Program-made: the position numbers and the translations under genes
Shown here: piece after piece, positions 11,539 through 21,028 of the stretch
Numbering within the stretch: position 1 is the first letter of the stretch
Layout of the letters: each line of letters begins with the position of its first letter
DNA from: Vitellaria paradoxa
Taxonomy: Eukaryota; Streptophyta; Magnoliopsida; Ericales; Sapotaceae
DNA: 64,000 bases
NCBI GenBank assembly: GCA_019916065.1
Contig: CM034238.1
Coordinates: forward strand, 29,499,246 to 29,563,245
Direction of reading: 5' to 3'
The notes under the pieces: model-generated
What the model saw: only the letters and a program-made list of their open reading frames with translations
Databases searched by the model: none
What the model was told of the DNA's origin: nothing

Positions 11539-11701
11539 TTTTAGTTTTTAAGTTACTATCATTTTTAAGTTAATTTGTTATTTCTTATAAAAAAAATTTA
11601 TTAAAGTTTTTCTCTAAGTCCCAAAATAACTTTCTGTGGTCCGAACACCCAATCTACTAGTTTGAACCATAGTGTCTTCACAGAGTAAATTTCCGTAGCT
11701 T

Positions 11702-12890
11702 ATGAGTATTTGGACTTGTGGGAAAGACTCGTGGAAAGACGGTAGATTAAGGCATCCTGAACTCTTAGACCCTCCCTTTGAACCTGAGAATCCTTTGGTA
11801 GAAGTTCAAAATCCTAAACCTCCTACTCCAACTTTAAAGATGGCTGAAAATCAAGTCATTGCTGCTAGACGTTCCATGAGGGATACTTTGCAGCAAGATA
11901 AATATACCCCTAAATCTTGTATAGTTTAGCCAAACAATTGGAGAGCCTTCGATTTCAAACCTGGCATAATACAATTGTTACCTACTTTTCATAGTATAGA
12001 TTCTGAAAATCCATACGATCACCTAACTCGATTTAGGAACATTTGTGTCACAATTTAGGATCAGGAATGCCTAATAGATTTAGTATTTCTTAAGCTCTTC
12101 CCGTTTTCTTTGAAAGATAAGACTGCTAGATGGTTTAAATTCCTACCATCTAATTCCATTTGCACATCGGATGAAATACAAGCCAAATTCTTAAAGAAAA
12201 AAATTTCCCTCCCATCAGAATTGATGCTATATAGCATCAATTTTGAATTTTGCCCCACAGTATTGTGAAACCTTTTACCAATGCTGGGAGAGATTTAAAA
12301 CTCTCTTGCATTCTTGTCCACACCATGGATTTGAAGTTTGGCGTTTTACTAGTATCTTTTATGGATCACTGATGCTATAATTAAAATAGTTAGTGAAAAT
12401 AATGTGCAATGGGCAGTTTTATGATAAAACATTTGAGGAAGCTTATGAATAGTTTGAATTTTTAACTGAAAATGCACAAACTTGGGATATCATAGGATCT
12501 CAAAACACCCATACTGCTAGTGTCACCCTAACCAAAGGTATGCACTAATTGAGTGAAATTGATGACCTCAAGGCAAAACTAGCAATACTCACAAAAGAAA
12601 TTGAGACCCTAAAAATTTAAAAGGACACACAGGCCATAAAGGAACTTGTTGCAAATGTCTACTACATAATATGTGATAGCCAAACTCATAGGACAGATGA
12701 TTATCCTAGTATCCCAATTTGTAGAGAGGTTGTGCAAGGTCAGCCATCCAGTGAACTCCAAATCCATGCTGTAAACCAATACCGCCTATCATATCATTGA
12801 CAAAATTTAAAGGAAAATCCTTATTCTGAGACATATAATCCAAAACATGAAAAAATGTTTTCATGGAGGAACTTGAGTACGGCCATATAA
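11702..12890 (+). pseudogene. Athila-like Gypsy gag, truncated
   Basis: The plus strand reads PPTPTLKMAENQ, then PGIIQLLPTFHS, DHLTRFRNICVTI, LFPFSLKDKTARWFKFLPS, DEIQAKFLKK, then after a frame change QCWERFKTLLHSCPHHGFEVW, FYGSL, FEEAYE, a weak zinc-knuckle relic (CDSQTHRTDDYP), and near the end NPYSETYNPKHEKMFSWRN. This is the full order of the Gypsy gag capsid domain and its C-terminal tail. Several stops and at least one frameshift inactivate it. Coding similarity ends near 12890, where sequence switches to integrase on the opposite strand; protease, RT and the 3' LTR of this element are missing. Confidence 0.85.
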
Positions 12891-12894
12891 TCAT

Positions 12895-13198
12895 TTGGCT
12901 CTCATGGCCACTACTTTAAACCCATTTGGACACATAGCCTACCCTTACTAGGATGTACTCATATCCAAATGAAACTAAAAAAAGGCCTATGAAATTAATC
13001 TCCTAACAATCAAATACTTCCAAAACAAGAATAGGGGATAGAGACATCATATTCCTATGGTTAAGCTCTCTCAAGTCTTGACATCTGTCATATGTCGTGT
13101 AGAAATGATGAACATCGTTGAACAATATTGGCCAATATAATCCACCTTGAAGAATTTTTGCTGCTATTTTGTTGGTAAAAAAAAAAACGTCATCACAA
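12895..13198 (-). pseudogene. Athila-like Gypsy integrase, zinc finger end and start of catalytic core
   Basis: Reading leftwards: YSQACDDVFF, NKIAAKILQGGLYWPILFND, YDRCQDLRELNHRN, LEVFDC, INFIGLFLVSFGYEYILVRVGYVSKWV. These correspond to the second half of the HHCC zinc-binding domain and to the first catalytic-Asp region (family pattern WGIDFMGPF, here with the Asp changed to Asn) of Gypsy integrase. The sequence is joined to the 15563-15745 piece across the L1 insertion. It may run a little further left, under the end of gag, before losing similarity. Confidence 0.82.
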
Positions 13199-13215
13199 GC
13201 TTGTGAATAGCAGAA

Positions 13216-15562
13216 AGTGTTGAGTACTTTGTGAATTGATGAGATAACGGCAACGAATACAAATATATATGAGTATTATCTTTGGAAGTTTGGGGCCATG
13301 GGGAAAGCTTCAGGATTAAAGAAAAATTCAGCCACCAAGCTATCGTTAAAGGAATTTCATGCAAGTTTGGTCAAGGAAAAAATAAAAAAAAAATGGCATC
13401 CCTCATGTACAATTAAATCTATCAGACTTTGAGGATGAGGAAGCTAAAGGAGGTGATGCATATGAAAAAAGTAGCAAGTATGATAGCTACAGATTGCCGG
13501 AGAGCCGTAGTATCACTATTGGTCATCCATACGTGCAGAAGAATATGCAAACTAGATTTGAAATGGTGAATAAAGATGGAAAGCTATAAACAAAAATGGA
13601 GAAACCAAACTTAGCTTCAACCCAGGGGCAAGGTGATGATTCTGGCTAAAGATTTGCAAAGTCCATAAAGGAAGTAGATGGTAGATTGAAGATGTTAAAA
13701 GTAGAATCAAGCTTGATGGTTGGTTCTTCCCAAATGGAACCTACGCAACAGCATGATGTAGTAATACAAGCTGCAGACCCTATTCTAGAACAAAGTACAA
13801 GCCTTGTTACTCCTCAATGTGTTGCATGGAGATGCTCTTGAATGAAGCTGATTTGATGGAGAAGGATGCTGTTCCAATCACAAGCTTGTAGTTATATATG
13901 GTGTTAAAATCTACAATCCTCAGCTCAATTGATGGAAAAGATAACAAATGCTGGAGAAGAAGTTCCCGCAGGGTCTTCCATGGATGTAGTAGTCAGGGAA
14001 GGAGTCCACGCGCTAAACAAAAGAGGGAAATTTCCCACCTATGTGAACTCAAATGAGATACACTTGGTAAAGCTGTGGCCCCAGTAGCGGGAAATAAGAA
14101 AAAAGGATCAAAAGGGAGACGCTGGTTATGAACCAAGATGGGCCTTAAGTCTTACAATCTATCTGCTGAAGAAATTAAAGCTGGTAAGTCTACTTGGGTT
14201 GACTTATTTGGATCAAAAAATAATCCTAGGCCTATTATGCTTAAGCATTTTAATGTTGGCTTGAGAATATAAACTAAATTTTCCCATTGAAATTTCAAAA
14301 AAAAAAAAAAAAGGTATGTTAATTGGGAGCATGCATTAGTGGGTTATTTCCTTGACTTCTTTTTATTATGTTATGATGTGGCAAGGAAAAAATGGTGGAT
14401 GAACTAATTGATGTGGTCAATCTTGATAATGGGTTTTATATTTTTAATATAAAGAGTGAGGAAGCAATTAGGAAAATATTAGATGGAGGGCCCTACTATT
14501 GTGGGAATCATTTAATTCTCTTAAAAAGATGGCACCCAAGAATGCAATTGATTAAAGAGGAATTCTCTTCAATACCAATTGGGTGAAGTTCTATAATGTT
14601 CCCCTAGAACTTTGGCCCAAGGATGGATTAAGCTACATGGCTAGTGTGATTGGCACACTTTTGTATCTTGATGAATATCAGACTAAAAGTAGACTTACTT
14701 TTGCTAGAGTGTGTGTTGAAGCCCAAGTAGATAAGGATATTCTCAAATCTTTCAAAGTAAACTTCGGATATGGAAACCCGTATGAAATTAAAGTTGAGGT
14801 GCCATGGAAACCAAAAAAATGTGAAGATTGTAAAACTTTTGGTCACTTCACAGCATCTTGCCCACACAAGCCTAAAGTTGCAGTAAATCCAATGGTTAAA
14901 CAGGAATGGAAGATTAAGGGCAATAAAGATGAGAGTAAATGACAAGAAGTGAAAAAAAAGAAAAGGCAAGATTTCCATGCCTAGTAAAGTTAAAGAACAA
15001 GATAAGAAAATCTTTAAAACTTCGTCCTCAAACACATGTGAAGTTTCATCATCACATCAGGCTAAGAAGTGTTCTATAAGGAAATAATCTTTGGAATAGT
15101 CAAATAATGGCAACGTGATGACTCTCCCAAGTCAGTAAGAATGTAAAATTCCAAGTTCAAACGCCTTTAGATATAGAAGAGAGACAATTATACCAAAACA
15201 ACGAGAACATGCGACATCTCGAGCACAAAACAAAAAATAACTATTGAAAAGAATTCGGAAACTCAATTCAGCTAAAGAGCAACCACTAGCCAGTCTTTCC
15301 GTTATCAAAAGAGCTAATCGTAAGTCCAATAAAAGGCAAATAATAACTTTATGATATCTTTGGATGGATTTCGGTGTGATTAAATGTTAACAAACCTATC
15401 CACTTAGGATGTAAGTGGAACTTATTAGTAGATGAGGTTGAGAGTCTTCTATACTTTGTTCCCCTTACAAGGGGTGCTCTTGTTTTAGGGAGTTGTATCG
15501 AACATATTGTAAAATTTATATTTTTGGTAATAATATTAAAACTTACCTACCAAAAAAAAAAG
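13216..15562 (+). mobile_element. L1-type LINE, ORF2 deleted, inserted in Gypsy integrase
   Basis: Near-identical 17-bp repeats flank it: GCTTGTGAATAGCAGAA at 13199-13215 and the same with two changes at 15563-15579. An A-run (15552-15561) precedes the right repeat, giving plus orientation. It carries ORF1 (13298-14942) and a 3' part ending TTTTTGGTAATAATATT, typical of plant L1 tails. Endonuclease and reverse transcriptase (ORF2, normally about 4 kb) are absent, so the copy moved with borrowed machinery or lost ORF2 afterwards. Both flanks read as one integrase: CHSQA occurs on the right and YSQAC on the left. Confidence 0.88.
13298..14942 (+). pseudogene. L1 LINE ORF1 (DUF4283 / CCHC zinc knuckle protein), frameshifted
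   Basis: The likely start ATG at 13298 opens a Lys-rich N-terminus. Then come a decayed middle, the word STWVDLFGSK (about 14185-14215), and a DUF4283-like RNA-binding fold: GFYIFNIKSEEAIRKIL, GPYYCGNHLILLKRWHP, and after a 1-bp loss at about 14580, VKFYNVPLELWPKDGL and FARVCVEAQVD. It ends with VEVPWKPKKCEDCKTFGHF, where the intact CX2CX4HX4C knuckle (14819-14860) begins. This is the ORF1 nucleic-acid chaperone of plant L1 elements. Stops in the middle section and the frameshift inactivate it. The knuckle half (14583-14942) remains open. Confidence 0.8.
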
Positions 15563-15745
15563 GCTTGTGAATGACAGAATTTGAGGATATCCAACGCTAA
15601 CCCACCTTGGAATACAATGACGAATGACTTGGTTAGGACAGTATTTAAACAAATAAGGATTATCCCAGAAAAATACTCGAACGTTTCTTGATTACGCTTA
15701 AAAAGCATAATCGTAAACCTTGATTTCCATGCTAATACCAATAAT
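15563..15745 (-). pseudogene. Athila-like Gypsy integrase, N-terminal zinc-binding start
   Basis: Reading leftwards, VFFWDNPYLFKYCPNQVIRH is followed, after a frame change, by ILKFCHSQA. This is the beginning of the integrase HHCC domain (family pattern WDDPFLFKYCPDQ). It joins the 12895-13198 piece once the L1 insertion is removed. Similarity ends at about 15745, where LTR-like DNA begins. Confidence 0.8.
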
Positions 15746-16090
15746 TTGTGTTTTAATATTTTTATTTTAGTTTAATTTTGTTTATTTATATTAGTTTGTT
15801 CATATATGCAGGTTTTAGTAAAAAATACACTAAAACAATTTATTGGAACGGGATAGATGCATTTTTGACATAGAAGGAGTTTTAGAAATCAAAAGTGATC
15901 TTCAACAAAGTTATAGTGAACATCTCAAACTTTTTAGAAAGTTATTATGAGAGAAAATTTGAGTTCATTTGGACATTGAAAGATTGCTTAAAAATCAGTG
16001 CAGGTAAGCTAGACAAATCCAAATTTTCGTAAGATTTGGGGGCATACCTTGAGTTTCTGATTAGCTTGTAGTATTATACAATTCTATATC
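15746..16090. other. LTR-like non-coding DNA
   Basis: No coding signal. T-rich stretches (TTTTATTTTAGTTTAATTTTG at 15760-15780) and a later ATTTGGGGGCATACCTTGAG word resemble U5 and U3 parts of the Gypsy LTRs to the right, so this is probably another degraded LTR. Confidence 0.4.
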
Positions 16091-18110
16091 CTTTATGTAA
16101 GCTAATTGTGCACTTATGCTTGTTAATGGTGAGGTATTAGCTTAATTATCTCATTTCCATGCATTATTGCTGTTTGTGTGTTTTTAGGTAATATAACTTG
16201 GAACTTTTGGCCTAAACAACACCAAGGTTGCATGTGAGGAGGAGCCAAGGCAAGCCAGAATAAAAAAAAGTGTAAGAAAAGTCCAAAGACTTTCAAGACT
16301 TCTTCAACTTCCCAAGAGCCATCCTAAGGCATAAGATCAACTACCATGGCTGCCAAGGAGAAAGAAATGGTTTGAAGTTCAAAATGGTTGAAGTGGTGTG
16401 CAGTTGAAGTTCCAGCTCAACACTCTCTCAATTTTCCAATCATAACTTTTTCCTCACAACTCGAAGTGGTGCAATTCTTTTTGGGTTAGAAACAAGACTT
16501 GAAGGGCTACAACTTATGTGCTTTAGCCAAAGCCCCAATCGATCATCTTGAGGGTCAAAATTACATCGGAAGTCAGGGACAGAAAGCTATCTAAGAAGCA
16601 ATATTCACGATGGTTGCAGGCGAGTACCCCACCTTGACCATGGGCACCCCACAAGTGTTATGGGCGCCCCACTATTCATCAAATGGGCGCCCACCGAGAG
16701 CCAATTTGTGTGGGAAAGTTGACTTTTAGGGGCAATTCATCAAACAGCTAGTAACACACCAACCATGGGCGCCCCACATCAACCATGGGCGCCCTTCAGA
16801 GTCCATGGGCCACTATTCATCAGATGGGTGCCCACTGAGAGGAGGATTGGAGCTGTTGAGTAGAGCTACTCATTGAGGACTTTCATTGAACAGTAGGGTC
16901 ATGGGCGCCTATCCTCCATAACTTTTAGTTTTCTTTACTCCAAATGTGTTACCTATTTAGCCCTTCGTCATAACCCTATGTAAATAGGAGAGTTTCAAAA
17001 CATGGGGGAGGCTTCCCTCTTTCTCTCCTCTCTCTCTTCACACACTTCTTCTCTGTTCATTAGATTAGGTTAGGGTTAGGGTTTACGCTTTCAAGTTTGT
17101 TGTTCAAGATTGCTACACTATTTGTAAGTTTTACTTTCATATTTTAATTTGAAGTTAAGTATTCAGCTTTTTCTCTTTACGCTTTCAATCTTATTTTGTT
17201 TTAATGGCGTGTCTCTTATTTTTTCTTTGTGATTTCGCTATGACTATGCTAGGCTAATTTTATTCTTGGCTTCAAGCCATTGAAAGTATTGTGGTTGGTT
17301 TTGGTTTAATCGAATGTAAATTGTTTTCACGAAAATATTTTTCATGGCTTTTAATTGAAATCTCTTAGTAAAGCTAGGGTTCTTCGAAACCTGCTCGTCT
17401 GTGTTACAACTGTAGTTTGGTTACAATTTTTTACTTGTGCACACCAAGTGTTCGGTTTAATGTCTCGGTGAGTCAGAGTTATATTTTCCAAAACCTAAAT
17501 TAAGTTTTCCTATGAAATCAAGTTACCCATGTTACAATCTTCACTTGGTAACGAGTTCTTACTCGTGCATATCAAGTGCTTGATTCAATGGTCCAGTGAC
17601 TTAGGACTTATTTCTTTTTTTAAAACCAAAATATAGGCTTTCCTACGAAATCGACTCACTTGTGTTATACTCAAAGCTTGGTTGCACTTATGCACACTAG
17701 GTGTTTGAGTCAATGTCTCGATGAACTTGAAACTATTTTAAAAGCCTCAACTTACTTTGAGATTCTAGAAATCATATTTTAAAGAACATCTTCCGACCCA
17801 ACAACGCATGTGTGTTTGTTGAGTTAAGTTATTAATGTATTTGAGAGAACCATTGTCTCCCCAATACTGGATTTGGCTTGTACTCAAGAGTGTTTTAGTT
17901 AAATATTATTTCTAATGCTTTTGTTTTAGTTTAATTCCTTCATTTCACCATCCTCAACTAAACCCATATCTAAGCATTCCCATAATCCAAATTTAGAGGT
18001 TAAGTTACGTTCACCTACTAACTAAGATGACCTCGGTTTTCACCAAGTAAGACTACGACCACCCTCTTACACTTGAAAGGTACAACCCATACACGTTTCT
18101 GGGTCGGTCA
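16090..18110 (+). mobile_element. Gypsy LTR copy A (degraded)
   Basis: The 3' half (about 17180-18108) aligns with 23560-24393: CTTGGCTTCAAGCCATTGA, then CTAGGGTTCTT, repeated sentences about TGGTTAC/CAAGTGTT, CACCTACTAACTAAGA, and CCCTCTTACA(C/A)TTGAAAGGT. A pyrimidine-rich, promoter-like stretch near 17010-17090 precedes a short telomere-like box. GGGCGCCC words cluster at 16670-16910. No ORF is convincing. The left end is uncertain; the right end is set by loss of alignment near 18110. Confidence 0.6.
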
Positions 18111-18114
18111 GTTT

Positions 18115-19459
18115 TCGGATCCAATTGAGGTGATACAAAAGCCTAAAATCAAGTACACATTCAAGGCTACAGCTTTCATGAGAGTCAAAGTCCAAAAGAG
18201 GTCTCTATCAATCCCAAAATCAACTTGCAAAGTTGCATAATTTAGAATTCTTCAGATGGTTTAGCATGATACCTGTCAGTATTTTGACCATAATTTTTCA
18301 TTCATAACTCCAATTGATGTGATTCTCTTTGGCTTAGAAAGAAGACTCGAAAGGCTATAATTTATGTTGGAGTTGAACATAAATATATTGTTTGGGTACG
18401 TTGTAGCTATCCAGACAACAGTAACTTTACTGCGTGAAAAGACTAGGTTTAGGTTTTAATTTTTCACCTATAAATGTATTCTTTCGATATAGCAGTCATA
18501 CACTTTTTCTTTTACAATTTCCAGATTCAATTTTTCATTAAATAAGTTAGTTTGGAGAACTTTTATACTTCATTTTATCAATTTGTGTTCGCAAGTGCTT
18601 TAACCTAATTGCAAGTCAGTTCTGCATTCTATTAATGGAGTTTATTCTCTTTACTTTTTGTCTATTTATTTGCTGTTTTATTGTTTCAACCACGCTAGGC
18701 TAGTTTGTTTATCTTGATTTAACCCATCAATGATGGCTAGATCATTATTTGATGATTGGATGTGATTGAATCCTCGTATGCAACGTAAAACTTGTATTCT
18801 AGGGTTCCTTTTCCTCTTCTTTCTTTCTAAAAGATTTTGAAAACTTGTAACTTCGATTATATTTTATTGAAATCCCTAATAACATTACATAATTAAAACT
18901 TTCATAAAATTATGGAATAAAAGAAATGAGATTTTGACCAAAGATGAACCTATTGAGTATCATTCTAGTTTGTTATCCTAAATGTGATTTTAAAATTGTG
19001 TTTTAGAATAATTATTTCAACGATGACATCTTCCGATTTACTTTTCCTATACGTGAGTAGTAAACTGAGGTAAGAAAACCACATCCAATATGAGAATACA
19101 AAATCCACCTGGATTTATAGGCTGGATCGAAATCTTTAATTATCTTAAATGCATAGTTTTATTGCTTTCATTATTTTAATTTAGTTCAACTTTGGATCTT
19201 GCTTCATAAATTTTAGTTTAGTTTAATTCTTGCAATTCACTTTATTTGTTTATTAGTTAGTTAATCAACACTTTCAAAGCTTAAAACTAATTTTATTTTC
19301 TCGTTTTTAAAACGAAACAAGTAGATAGAAAAATTTAGAAAACCCTAGTGTTCACTCACAAAATTCCTTATAGATACGATCCTGGATTCACTACATAAAA
19401 CTACACCACACGCCTATATAATTGAGGTTTATTCAATTGCACATTTGCGACACGGTCAT
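18115..19459 (+). mobile_element. Gypsy LTR copy C (partial)
   Basis: The first about 300 bp (18117-18410) align with 21256-21545 (ATCCAATTGAGGTGATACAA versus ATCCAATTAAGGTGATTCAA, then matching text). The remainder has an LTR-like U5 (CACGCTAGGCTAGTTTG) and ends at GCGACACGGTCA near 19459, a plausible LTR terminus. The TATA-like CTATAAATG lies near 18470. It begins abruptly after copy A, so it is probably 5'-truncated. Confidence 0.55.
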
Positions 19460-21020
19460 TTTTTAAGAATTTCTTCCTGTCATTAAGGTCCATTCACTTA
19501 GAATTTGTTTAGATACCAGATAATTGGCAATGTCAACATACCATAAAGGCATGGCAACTGTTATTGCTGCAACATTGAATAATTGCTCATCTAAGAAGTT
19601 GTCGTTTATCTAGGTCTCATCCTTCATTTTAGTTTTCAATGCACCGATTGCATCACACATACTTGCATGAGTTTCACTAGACACATTATGAGTTGTTGCA
19701 AGCTTTGAACATGATGTTAGACCCTCTTTGCTATTTTGGGCCTTCTTGCCATTTCTTGGTTATGAATTATCCTAGAAACCAACTTGAAGCATTTTAATAG
19801 TGTGTATATATATTTTTTCCTTTGGTTCCCACCTCATATATTAATCCTTAACCTTATTCACATACTTTAAACCTTATCCTCACATGTCTTAGATTGTGAA
19901 AGTGCCTCAATGTCTAAGTCGTATATTCAGATTGGGAATGTAAGCTTTTGAGAGCAAAATGAGGAAGAATGTTAGGATGAGAATTTTGTATGTTGTATAG
20001 TTCATTATTCAGTAAAAAAAAAAAGAAAAAAAAAGAAAAGAAAAGAAAAAAAAGAGAAAAAACTGAAGAAAAAATTTTGTCAACCTTTTTTGCTTATGTA
20101 ATTGTGGGATTTACGCATTGTATCATAATTATGGAGAATGTCCCATGAGTAGTTTGTATTTAGTACAAAAAGTTTCTTGTTGGGATTTTTGTTGGAGTTA
20201 GAAAAGAATTGGGTAATTTGGGATTTATGTGCACTGGAATAACATTAACCTAAGACGTGTACTTTGATTTCCATATCTTCTGTTGTTACGCCCTTACCTC
20301 TGGCCAAGTTACAACCAAAATAAAGACCTAGTGGATTCTAAGCGAGCAACTCTTGTATTGTAGATGTAATGGTCCAGTGCAAGTTGTGGTGTAATCTCTT
20401 GCACATGCATTAGATCATGGTTATGAGCTGTCCACTTTAAACATCAATTCAGTTCACTCACTTATTTGTGAGGTTATGTACAACTAGGATAGAATTATGT
20501 TAACAGGTATGTGTGAACCCTTGACGAGTGAAATTTTTCTATGAGTGATACCTTGTGAGTATTTGAAGTCAAAACCTAGTTCCGTTTATGTCTTGCAAAC
20601 TTATTGAATGAATGAAACAATTTTACATACATGCTATTCCTAATTTGATAGTCAATGCATTTACGCTTAACACTTGGAAATTACACATGATATTTAGGTT
20701 TTATGACTTATTGGGCTTGAACTTGATTCATTTTTTATCTCAATCACTTGTTGACATCTTGAGACCATACTATAAATATTTGTGGGTAGCATTACTGCAA
20801 ACCCACACGAGACCTTACTCGTCCACGAGGGGGAACCTAGGGGTTTAAATGGCTTGCCTCATGTGCTAAGTGTGGCCATGCGTCTCCTATGAAAACAGAC
20901 CTCCCTTTTAGTTAGAATTGTTGGTTTTCTTTTTAGTTGGATAAAATGGATTTTCTTGGTATGTGTTCATCTTCCCTTTATCATAATTCTTTCCATTACT
21001 AGGGACTAGCAATGTCTAGG
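19460..21020 (+). other. non-coding internal region before a 3' LTR
   Basis: No gag or pol similarity. It includes a 49-bp pure-purine run and several short open frames (20612-20848) with no recognisable motif. Its position, left of a polypurine tract and an LTR start, fits the long non-coding region that Athila-type elements carry between pol and the 3' LTR. Confidence 0.45.
20014..20062 (+). repeat. 49-bp A/G-only tract
   Basis: An uninterrupted purine run, mostly A with regularly spaced G. Such tracts are common in the 3' non-coding region of Athila-like elements and could have arisen by slippage. Confidence 0.85.
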
Positions 21021-21028
21021 TTGGGGGT
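21018..21028 (+). other. probable polypurine tract at a 3' LTR start
   Basis: AGGTTGGGGGT directly precedes TGTGATTGC, the likely LTR start. A G-rich tract followed by TG is the expected priming site for plus-strand synthesis, although the TT makes it imperfect. Confidence 0.5.

Noticed and set aside
14628..15035. 135-codon minus-strand frame
   Set aside because: Antisense to the L1 ORF1 with its recognisable zinc knuckle.
17066..17084. Telomere-like TAGGTTAGGGTTAGGGTTT
   Set aside because: Only about two units in an LTR leader; a telo-box-like promoter word, not telomeric DNA.
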